From Aaosphaeria pasadenensis (taxonomy: Eukaryota > Ascomycota > Dothideomycetes > Pleosporales), in assembly GCA_022813625.1 (NCBI GenBank), contig JAKLMB010000004.1, positions 1,178,001 through 1,242,000 of the forward strand: a DNA stretch of 64,000 bases, read 5' to 3'. Positions 55,838 through 64,000 of the stretch are shown one piece after another (position 1 is the first letter of the stretch; every line of letters starts with the position of its first letter). The translations under genes and the position numbers were made by a program. A model generated the notes under the pieces. The model was given only the letters and a program-made list of their open reading frames with translations, made no database searches and was not told the DNA's origin.

Positions 55838-58662
55838 ATGTCTTTCCTTTCGCATACCGTACTTCCCGGTAGCAGTACACTACACAACGAAGGAGATAGG
55901 AAAGGGAAAAATGCGCCAAAAAGGCTGAGAAAGGCACAGAGCCACTCTGGTCTCTTCACGCCGCTCATACACCTGGTTAAAGATCCTGTAGGGACATTAA
56001 GCGGATTCGTAGGGAGCCATGAGGAAATACCTGAAGGAATCGAACCAGTTGGGGAGATTGAGGCACGGAAGCAGCTTCTGAATCTGCATTTGCGCAATGT
56101 TAGTCTGGTTGTGTCTACAATTATTGCGGGACCTACTAACTAGTTTCTAGGCCGAAACATATGAGGAATGGAAGGCTGCCGCAACGGAACTCGATACACT
56201 AGAGGGAAACGATGCCTGGAAATTGGAGGACGAATCTCTTGAATATGACGCCGCGCTCGTGGCTGCACGCCTGCGACAGCTTGACGAAGCCCAGTTGAGC
56301 TGCGATGTGCCGAAAATGCTCTTCCTCGTACGAACTGCCTTGACTCGTGGATTGGGTGGCATGGGTGACCTGCGACTATACAAACACTCTCACGTTGGGA
56401 CAAAAACTCTGATCGAGAGGTACATCGAGTCAGCACAGAGAACTTTGACCGTCCTATTGGATGTCTCCGCTAAACAAGGTGACAATTGCCCTATCGAACC
56501 TCGACAACTCATGGAGCAGCTATTACTGGCCCGACAATCCTTTGGTCGAAGTGCTCTGCTTCTTTCGGGAGGGGGCACCTTCGGTATGAACCACATCGGA
56601 GTCGTGAAGAGTCTCTGGCAGGCGAAACTCCTGCCTCGCATCATTTCGGGTGCCTCAGCCGGGAGCATTGTGTGCGCTGTCCTTTGCAGCAAGACCGACA
56701 CTGAAATACCAAATGTTCTCGATCAATTCTGCTATGGCGATCTTGCTGTCTTTGAGCGAGAAGGCGAAGAAGATGGACTTATGAAGAAGGCCACCCGATT
56801 CCTGAAATATGGATCGTTGTTCGACATTACCCATTTGATGAATGTGATGCGGAGCCTACTGGGCAACATTACTTTCCAAGAATCGTACAATCGTACAAGG
56901 CGCATCCTGAACATCACCGTTTCGAGTGCAAGCGTATACGAGCTACCAAGGCTATTGAACTACGTCACCGCTCCGAACGTTATGATCTGGTCCGCAGTGT
57001 AAGTTCCCCTGACTTGCAGTCTAATGTTGCTGTGCTAATTGAACCACTAGATGCGCGTCTTGTTCAGTCCCTTTGATTTTCTCTGCAGCATCCCTACTCG
57101 CCAAGGACCCGAAGACTGGAGATGAGGTTCCATGGAATCCAACTCCAAATGCCGGCTTCATCGATGGTTCTGTGGACAACGATCTTCCCATGACTAGGCT
57201 TGCTGAGATGTTCAATGTTAACCACTTCATCGTCTCGCAGGTGAACCCTCATGTGGTTCCATTCCTGGCTCAAGAAGAAGAGAGCCTTACCAAAGAGATT
57301 CAAAGCGACATCACTGGAACAGCGGGGTCATCCTGGGTCCATAACATGGCAAATCTGGCAAAGGGAGAAGCTCTGCATCGCTTACACGTGCTTGCCGAAA
57401 TGGGCATTTTCCCCAACTATCTCACCAAAATCCGGTCTGTTCTCAATCAGCGATACTCTGGAGACATCACGATTTTGCCCGCAATCTCGTACGCGAATTT
57501 CCCCAAGGTTCTTAGCAACCCGACGACGGAATTTATGCTCGAAGCCATGCTTGCAGGCGAACAGGCCACATGGCCTAAGCTATCTCAGATCCAAAACCAT
57601 CTTGCGATCGAGCTTGCTTTGGATGAGACGATTCAGCAACTGCGTGCTCGCATTGTTTTCAGCCCTCGTCGGATGGATAGCAATATTAGCAATTCCAGTC
57701 GTCCGCTCTCTCAAGGAAATGAGACTCTTCACACGAGTAAGCCTCTTGTAAAGACGACTCGCTTTCAACAAGAGGTCATCACAACTTCAACGCCCTCACC
57801 GTCACCCCCGCGTGATAGCAAGCTGCATTTGATGATGTCTTCAAGCCACCCTTCAAAGCCTTATCTACCCACTCACCCGATCAGCTCTCTGATGAAACCA
57901 ACCGGGAGGTCATTTTCCCGCGGTGCATTTCTTGAAACTTTATCGTCATCTACGACTGGCGGGGACGAAACCACCACTGACACTGGAGAGGATGAGGGTG
58001 AGCTCTCTCCCGATACGGATGCATCGGACTTACTGTCATCCCCTGACCCTTTCTCGTCGTCGCCTCCCGGACACCCACAGCTTTGGCAATCTACCCACCA
58101 GCTATTCCCGTCGGCTTCGCAACCGACTACGCCATATCACCCAGCCGCGCTCTTCGACAGTCGTCTAAATCCCGGAAACGAAAGGGGAGCCACCAGACCA
58201 AGCTCACCCGAGCTCCGCTATAGACGCCTCTTCCACCCTCCTGCAAACACACCCATGCGCTCAACAGCCGTGCATCCCCACGTCCAACGCGACGTCGCCA
58301 AATCCACCCAAGCACCATCCGGCCTCGTCCCAGCCATGCCCCAAACCGAGTCTCTCCCAGAGCCGCAACTCAATCCCTCTATCAGTATCCCCCACACTGA
58401 CTCGCTACCCGAACCACAACCACCCACCCTCCCTTCCCTCACACCAAGCCCCGAAGCCACGCGCCTCGCCGCCGAGAAAATAACATTCCAACTCACGCCT
58501 GACGACCTCCAACAGCGCCGTTCGGACCGCCGAGGTAGCACCACCGTCCCTCTTGACACCAACATCCCAACCGCCCTCCCCTTGGATATCTCAGGGACCC
58601 GAGGTATGCTCCTCCGCAAGAAAGACACGAACTCAAGACGGGGCAGCTTGGCTCCTGAGTGA
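55838..58662 (+). CDS. patatin-like triacylglycerol lipase / acyltransferase, Tgl3/4/5 type
   Basis: Exons are 55838-56098, 56151-56998 and 57051-58662, with two 52-bp introns; 906 aa from the ATG at 55838. The frame also runs open upstream to 55682 with protein-like sequence (FPTLFRVLETYG, RPLEALRSRRN), so an earlier start in another exon is possible. A DUF3336-like region (ETYEEWKAAATELDTLEGND, HVGTKTLIERYIESAQ) precedes the patatin core. The core has oxyanion loop LLSGGGTFGMNHIG, nucleophile Ser in ISGASAGSIVCA and the dyad Asp in FIDGSVDNDLP. Yeast relatives hydrolyse triacylglycerol at lipid droplets and acylate lysophospholipids. The last about 300 residues are Ser/Pro-rich and probably disordered. 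Confidence 0.9.
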
Positions 58663-59601
58663 TCCGATCGACCAGCTACCCGTCAAGCTCAAACTCGGCT
58701 TCTGAACCTTTTCTTTTTCCCTTGTGAATATACCACGTTTTAAGACGTACATACATACTTCGACCTCGACCCTTTACTACTTTACTTTACCTCCTTGTTC
58801 CTCCTTCCCAGACCCCTTTTACTCATGTATATTCTTCTATTCCTTCGAATTTTTCAATTCTTCCTTAACTTTACGCGAGGATACACACTACGGGTACACG
58901 GTTTTTCTTTTGTCATACAGAGGGACGGTAGTAGATGACCGCACAATGGGAAAGCTAGATGGGGCGTTTTTAGACGTTCGGGTACCTGGGTAGTGCTCAC
59001 GAGTGCGGGATATGATGGGCTGCGTAGAGGGGAAGATGAATATACTACGAATGAATAAATCAAATCAAATCAAATCAAATCAAATCAAATCAAATCAAAT
59101 CAAATCAAATCAAATCAAATCAATTAATCAATCAATGAAGTCACATCAGATGAAACAAAAACACATTACAGTACGCAGAAATCGTCCATGATATATTTCA
59201 TAAAAGCATTTCTATCAACATGCGACATTTGATGTGAGTGGCGTGTGGCGTGTATATGCGACGGCGTTTCATTATATCCAAATTCCTCACCCCATTCACC
59301 AGTTATCGTGACATTAGATCGAGATTTCGTTTTCGTCCACAGACCCGCCTTCCCCTCCAAATGAGACATTGAATCCGTGTTGGTCTCGTCAGATAGATAC
59401 ATTACAAGAGGATAGATAGGTGGCAACCGGCCGGATTCGATTCGGTTGCGTATGTGTGATGTGATTTCCTCCCACAAGCGGCGGGGGGATGATGGGTAAG
59501 AATATAGTACTAGAAAAAACACTTCGATGTCGGTGTATCGGGGGACGATGCGGTGCGGTGTGCTATGCTATGCTATGCCACAATTCGTTACGATGCAATA
59601 T
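58663..59601. other. intergenic between convergent genes, with AAATC satellite
   Basis: This separates the 3' ends of the patatin and AT-hook genes. A minus-strand frame of up to 118 codons at 59166-59522 has fair composition but no ATG at its open end and no homology I recognise, so it is not called. Confidence 0.5.
59057..59121 (+). repeat. (AAATC)13 microsatellite
   Basis: Thirteen perfect pentanucleotide units are followed by an imperfect AATCAATC tail. Confidence 0.97.
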
Positions 59602-60822
59602 CTACGAAGAAGAAGCTTCCGGAGAAGGTGGCGGGGCTGGTTTCTCGATCATGTTCGATGGGAACTCCTTCGTTCCTTGCGAGGAGGAGATCGGGGAGGA
59701 GAAGTCGTATTTGAGGTTTATTTTGTCGCCGAAGACTGGTGTGTTTTGTTAGTATAGGACGTCAAGGGGAGATTATGGAGGATTGGGGAGATATCGGGAG
59801 GGATAGGGGAAGAGGGGGAACGTACAGCGTCTGTACAATTCGTACGATGTGACGATTACGATTGGTATGCCGACCATGATTGCGGTGACTCTGCGCGCCG
59901 CAGGCTTGTATTTCTTGTGTATGGTGCCGTCGGGATTGGTTTGCGGTTGCAGGTGAGGTGGAGGTTTTGAGTTCGGAGGGTGTTGTTGTATGGTTGCTCG
60001 TGTGGTCGAAGAGGAGGAGGGGCTGTCAATTGGGGTGCGGAGGTGTGAGGGTTGGAAGGGTCGGGGTGGTGGTGGGTGGTGAGGTTTTGCGGGGAGGGGT
60101 ATTGTTGTTGTTCGTGTGGGTTGGGGAGGTGGTGGTGATGGTTTTGTGGCGGATGGAGTGGGCGTGGGCTGTGAGACTGGTTTCGAAGGTTGGGATGGTG
60201 GTGGAGATGCTGCTTTTGGTGGTTGAGAGGGTGTTGGAGGTTGTGCTGGTGATGTTGCTGCTGGAGTCACTGTTGGCGCAGGAGTTGGCGGAGGTATGGA
60301 CGTAGTCGTGGTAGAAGATGTAGACACGCTCTTCAATGTCCCTTTCGCAGCGACCTCTTGTAATATCTTGCTTGTCTCCGGCGTCACTGGCGTCGCTGGT
60401 GTCGCCTTCGTCTCTGTCTTTACTCCCACATCCTCTTTCTCATCCACAGCAGGTGTTGATGTCGTACTGGCAGCCTTCTTACTCCCCGTCGCACTCGCAA
60501 CCGTCTTCTTCACAGCAGCCACAGCCTTCTTTGCCGTCGCAGTAGTGCTCTTCGCCGCCTTTGTAGTCTTCTTTGTAACAGCCTCGGCCACCCCCTCCTC
60601 TGTCTCCGCTTTTGCGCTCTTCGTAGCTTTCTTAGCCTTTGCGCTCGCTGTCTTTGTAGGAGTCTTCTTCGTGGTTGCCTTTTTCACTTCCTCCACCACA
60701 GCAGGTTCCTCGGCGACGACCTTCCTCGGGCGCCCGCGCTTCTTAGGGACTATAGGTTCCGTGGCGGTGGCTGTTGGTGGTGTATCTGCGGGCGCAGTGG
60801 CTGTCGCGGTTTTGGTGGCCAT
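59602..60822 (-). CDS. AT-hook protein with C-terminal membrane segment
   Basis: Exons are 59826-60822 and 59602-59735 with a 90-bp intron; the protein is 376 aa from the ATG at 60822, which sits in a good CACCATGG context. Residues about 27-37 are an AT-hook (KKRGRPRK). A Lys/Ala/Thr-rich histone H1-like stretch follows (KKATKSAKAE, KKAVAAVKKTVASAT) and then a long Pro/Ser/Thr region. Near the end comes a hydrophobic segment (VTAIMVGIPIVIVTSYELY) and a conserved-looking tail FGDKINLKYDFSSPI, KEFPSNMIEKP. The combination suggests a protein that binds AT-rich DNA while fixed in a membrane, such as nuclear envelope or mitochondrion. That is inference, and the family is not named here. Confidence 0.8.
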
Positions 60823-62342
60823 GGTGAGATTGCGGAACGCTTTATTCTCAATTGGGAATAACGAATGGATATTCCAATGTCGCAATTCGAGACCGATAAA
60901 TGTAGATATGCGACCAGTATAAGAGAGGAAGGGAGAGTATGCGACCAACGCGTTGAAATTGGTCGCCGCGGCGTGGTAAGATGGTGGTGGTGAGTCGAAA
61001 TTTCGGCGACAGGGATGTTGCGAGTTGCAGTAATTAATGTAGTGGAAATAAGGCCAGGCACAAGGGAAAGCCGGGGTTGACTTAGGCGGGATTAGGAACT
61101 AGTGGAGTGGGCCTGGGCGAGTGTATCGATAAAGGGGCATGGAGGGGTATCATCACTCTCCATACCAATACCAGACTTATGTCTACTAATTCAGGTAATT
61201 GCTTAATCATTGTGCGTTATGTTTGTTTGACATCAAGGTACAGTGGATTATATCAAAACCAATCTGATCTTATGTATATCTTAGATACTCGTTTCGTTCA
61301 TAGATACAAAAAGCTTCATTTACTCACAATACGCACCCATAACACTGACCAATTTCTGTTTCAACTACCTTTACAGAATGCTAATCACATCTAAGTCTTG
61401 GTCCAATGCGGAACTACCAACTGAATGTCTGTTTTGGTTGCAATCCTCCTCCGCTACCGGTTTCTGCATCACCAATTGCGTGGAGCTTAGAATCCCGAAA
61501 GAATGAATCGATAAATCGGTATTTGCGTCCTGTTGTTGGCTAAAATTGATCAAACCACCGAGGTACTACGAGATCTGACTTAATTTTCTGTTGTTGATTC
61601 TAAATTTCTATATTTGTGGTGAAGGGAGAACCTGTAAGAAATGCATGGCCTGTAGCGGTATGGGTAGTTGAGTGGCCGTATCTATCGCGCTGGAGCTACA
61701 ATAGACCGTTATATACTGATCTCCGGGTGTTGTTGTTCACGTTGACAGTTTCATATAGTATTAACCTACCAAAACTTTCAAATTCGAGCGTTGCTTATGG
61801 TTTGTTTCCGTCGGTGGGAAGTAATGGCATGGGTTGAGCAATCTCCAACGTGGATCCCAACCATCTAATCAATCACGCCGTGATATATACCGTGATCATT
61901 CATACATTGCTGAGCTTAACAGAGACTAAACCAGCGCAGCGAAAGATGGACACATGATCTAGTATGCTAGAGAGGAATGAGTCCTCTGATGACCCTCATC
62001 CACGGTTGCGGGACGAGTGAAAACCTGCACCATAAAGCGCAGAGCTCTTGTTCTTGTCATCTACTTCCTCGTCCTTCTTTTTGACTTGAATATAAGGCCC
62101 TTGAACAATATGTACTTCACTAGTGATTGTGCGTAATGTGCTTGCCTTCACTATTCTCGTACAAATAGTGATAATGACACTAAACTGTTTACGTCTGATA
62201 CAGGACCTATTCAGACATACGCAAGTTGTCACGGCACCTTTACCTAAAGCCATGGGATTGCTGCCTGGATTAGTCATCCTTTACTTCGCGTAGGTATATA
62301 AGTCCTCTCGCTCCACGCCAGCTTCACAAACCTTCGACAATC
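60823..62342. other. intergenic, no supported gene
   Basis: About 1.5 kb with frames of 60-95 codons only. The part nearest 60.8 kb is the AT-hook gene promoter. Nothing else was recognised. Confidence 0.5.
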
Positions 62343-62366
62343 CCCACAGTGCCGCCGCGCGAGCAC
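62343..62366 (+). repeat. 24-bp direct repeat, copy 1 of 3
   Basis: The perfect 24-mer begins CCCACAGTGCCGCCGC and ends GCGAGCAC. It is the first of three identical copies; the others are at 62464-62487 and 62565-62588. Confidence 0.95.
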
Positions 62367-62463
62367 ACTCTGACCTCCTGACATAGGGCCTATATCAGAG
62401 TTTACATACACTTTTCATTCTTTTCTTTCTCTTTTCTCTTCCTTTTCCTTTTCCTGGTCAATG

Positions 62464-62487
62464 CCCACAGTGCCGCCGCGCGAGCAC
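62464..62487 (+). repeat. 24-bp direct repeat, copy 2 of 3
   Basis: Identical to copy 1 and preceded by a CTTTTC-rich pyrimidine tract. It directly follows an ATG at 62461 that opens a 32-codon frame (MPTVPPREHASIPRDW...). Confidence 0.95.
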
Positions 62488-62564
62488 GCTTCGATACCCC
62501 GCGACTGGAGCCAACAAATCAAGGCTCACATTACCAACCTTTTCTCTTTCTCACTTTGACAATT

Positions 62565-62588
62565 CCCACAGTGCCGCCGCGCGAGCAC
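62565..62588 (+). repeat. 24-bp direct repeat, copy 3 of 3
   Basis: Identical to copies 1 and 2 and also preceded by a CTTTCTC-rich tract. In one frame all three read PTVPPREH. Confidence 0.95.
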
Positions 62589-62940
62589 ATTTCCATTGTC
62601 TGGCTGTCGAGACTATACCCCACTACAGACCGCCATCATCTTCTCCTCGTCCAACAACAAACCATCGCTCACTTCTCACAATCCCCTCGACTTGTTTCTC
62701 AACCGTCGAGGATCTTAACGAGTTTCCGCAGTTCCAGACTCTTTCACTTGGCTCCATACCGAGTGTCGCCTCAATCAAACAGTCGAACTGTGACAACTCT
62801 TGGCATTAAGTGAAGGTGGTTCGCCATCCTCTACCTACCATGACTACCACCGCACAACGGAAGTATCACTTGCTGTCTACATTATTCCTTTCAACCCTCA
62901 TCTCGACCTTCATCTACGCGATTCGTTATCGCTGAACGAG

Positions 62941-63258
62941 ATGGACTGCGAGGAGAAAAAGGCAGACACGATGGATACGCTCAATCTTCAGCACCCACAC
63001 CTTCAGTCCTTCAATGGCATCGTCAGTGGCTTCTCCAAGAAAGAGAATGTTGAAGATCTACCAGATGAGCTCGAACAATCTGACGACCACTGTCTCAATT
63101 CTGGACGATACCCACTGCCCCTCCAGGCTTCAAAGTCAGATCGTGACAAATTCTCGTATTGCTTCATGGCGATATACACGACGTCGCCCCGGACAGAGGA
63201 AATAAACGATGCCGAAGGCATTCACAGCGACTTCAGGTACCATCATGGTCCAGCCTGA
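62941..63258 (+). CDS. possible hypothetical protein, weak
   Basis: An ATG-started frame of 105 codons (MDCEEKKADTMDTLNLQHPH... ending FRYHHGPA) has a mixed polar composition. There is no domain, no convincing splice partner, and a frame of similar length in another register. It could be one exon of an unpredicted gene running through 62.3-64 kb, together with the repeat region before it. Confidence 0.25.
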   Translation: MDCEEKKADTMDTLNLQHPHLQSFNGIVSGFSKKENVEDLPDELEQSDDHCLNSGRYPLPLQASKSDRDKFSYCFMAIYTTSPRTEEINDAEGIHSDFRYHHGPA

Positions 63259-63806
63259 TTGCCTGGCTCTGGCATGATGTGAGCTGAGGGTAGTCCCCAT
63301 AATAATCCATTTTCCTTCCTTCCTCCTTAACTTTCGACCTAATACACCGAGCAAATCCCTCCATTCTCACTATGTCCACACTGTGAGAGACTACTCTAGG
63401 GTTCTCCCATTGCTGTCTTGCTTTTTTTTCGACACCATCCACCTAGTTCAAGCCCTGCGTAGCGCTTTCGATATCCTCGTCAAGTCACGTATTGCGCCCT
63501 CAGGCAGGCCTTCCCGAATTCCAGACTTTATCCCCAGCTCCACGCCATCAACGCGGGTCCGGTCGTCCGCATCAATCAAGAGCGTGGTGGGGTACAAGGA
63601 AGCTATCTGGCAGAAAACGCATCTTTCTACGGAACCGTAGCATACCCGAGATGATTACAGTCCAGCGCCTCAATCTCTCAACATCAAAACAACCCAATCA
63701 ATCGACAAGGGCCAGGCCATTCACAAGTCAAACCGCCAGCTCAGTCGTAAAAGTAGGCCGTTAACGGGTGATTTCCAATCTTTCCAAATTCTCAAGAACA
63801 GTCACA
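63259..63806. other. stretch without a supported gene
   Basis: About 550 bp with only short overlapping frames on the plus strand. No motif was found. Confidence 0.45.
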
Positions 63807-63932
63807 ATGCCTCAACCGAAGAGCACCGAACAAGTCGTTACTCAAGACGACAGGGGTAGCTTAAACAACCATGCGCCTGTCCAAGCAGACACCAACTCAG
63901 CCGAAAAAAAACAGGCCTTAGGACCAAAATGA
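63807..63932 (+). CDS. short ORF or first exon of a gene leaving the window
   Basis: ATG CCT CAA in the context TCACAATGC opens 41 codons (MPQPKSTEQVVTQDDRG..., polar) up to a TGA at 63930. The same frame stays open after the TGA to the window end and reads VYVEFANNHHWIVYVDANVD, which looks more protein-like than the start. An eight-A run lies just before the stop. The piece may be a first exon, a broken gene, or chance. Confidence 0.25.
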   Translation: MPQPKSTEQVVTQDDRGSLNNHAPVQADTNSAEKKQALGPK

Positions 63933-64000
63933 GTCTATGTCGAATTTGCCAACAATCACCATTGGATCGTCTATGTTGACGCAAATGTAGACAATGTTAA

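Noticed and set aside
59166..59522. Minus-strand frame of 118 codons between the patatin and AT-hook genes
   Set aside because: Composition is acceptable, but the open end has no ATG. It is not needed to complete the AT-hook gene, whose own second exon ends with a stop at 59602.
62000..62277. Minus-strand 93-codon frame
   Set aside because: No domain, no splice partner, and not in the orientation of any neighbouring signal.
62343..62588. Three 24-bp repeats considered as a CRISPR-like array
   Set aside because: Only three repeats with spacers of unequal length (97 and 77 bp) in a fungal genome. A regulatory or coding repeat is more sensible.

Overview
The window is nuclear DNA from a filamentous ascomycete (Pezizomycotina). 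Most genes carry 1-4 short GT-AG introns, usually 48-100 bp, and every recognisable gene family is a fungal version. Leotiomycetes is a plausible class, but that is inference. Exon joins were worked out by hand from splice sites, reading frame and family conservation. Intron-containing genes are given as full spans, with exon coordinates in the text.

Left part (1-12.4 kb): the 5' end of a KHA1-type K+/H+ antiporter, a membrane-anchored GH92 alpha-mannosidase, a one-domain cupin, and a cytochrome b5-acyl-CoA dehydrogenase fusion. The fusion gene (10.6-12.4 kb) is an intact island between two decayed accessory blocks at 7.6-9.8 kb and 13.4-17.8 kb. These blocks hold three broken copies of one unrecognised gene family (called family X here) and three broken pieces of an I-PpoI-like His-Me finger homing-endonuclease gene. 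The pieces are mixed in both orientations and accompanied by short tandem arrays. This looks like a graveyard of selfish or mobile genes.

Centre (19.9-41.8 kb): one uninterrupted minus-strand frame of about 7,274 codons. It encodes a giant secreted protein with a signal peptide, a small Cys-rich N-terminal domain, several thousand residues of Leu/Ile/Ser/Pro repeats with a Pro about every fifth residue, a second repeat class of LPSG type, a TGPQP run, a His/Gly/Asp-rich and acidic C-terminal part, and a hydrophobic tail suggesting a GPI anchor. A 686-bp assembly gap lies inside its most homogeneous tandem repeats. This is the most remarkable object in the window.

Right part (42-64 kb): housekeeping genes. 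These are an SDR-family reductase divergent from a GST-kappa/DsbA-like gene, a Myb-like DNA-binding protein, an Ap4A phosphorylase, an O6-methylguanine-DNA methyltransferase, a TPR-like protein, the oligosaccharyltransferase subunit Swp1, a Tgl3/4/5-like patatin lipase, and an AT-hook protein with a C-terminal membrane segment. The last 1.7 kb has a thrice-repeated 24-bp element and only weak gene candidates. There is no operon-like organisation. The only functional grouping suggested is secretory or cell-surface (GH92, giant wall-type protein, Swp1), and that may be chance. No rRNA, tRNA or CRISPR was seen.
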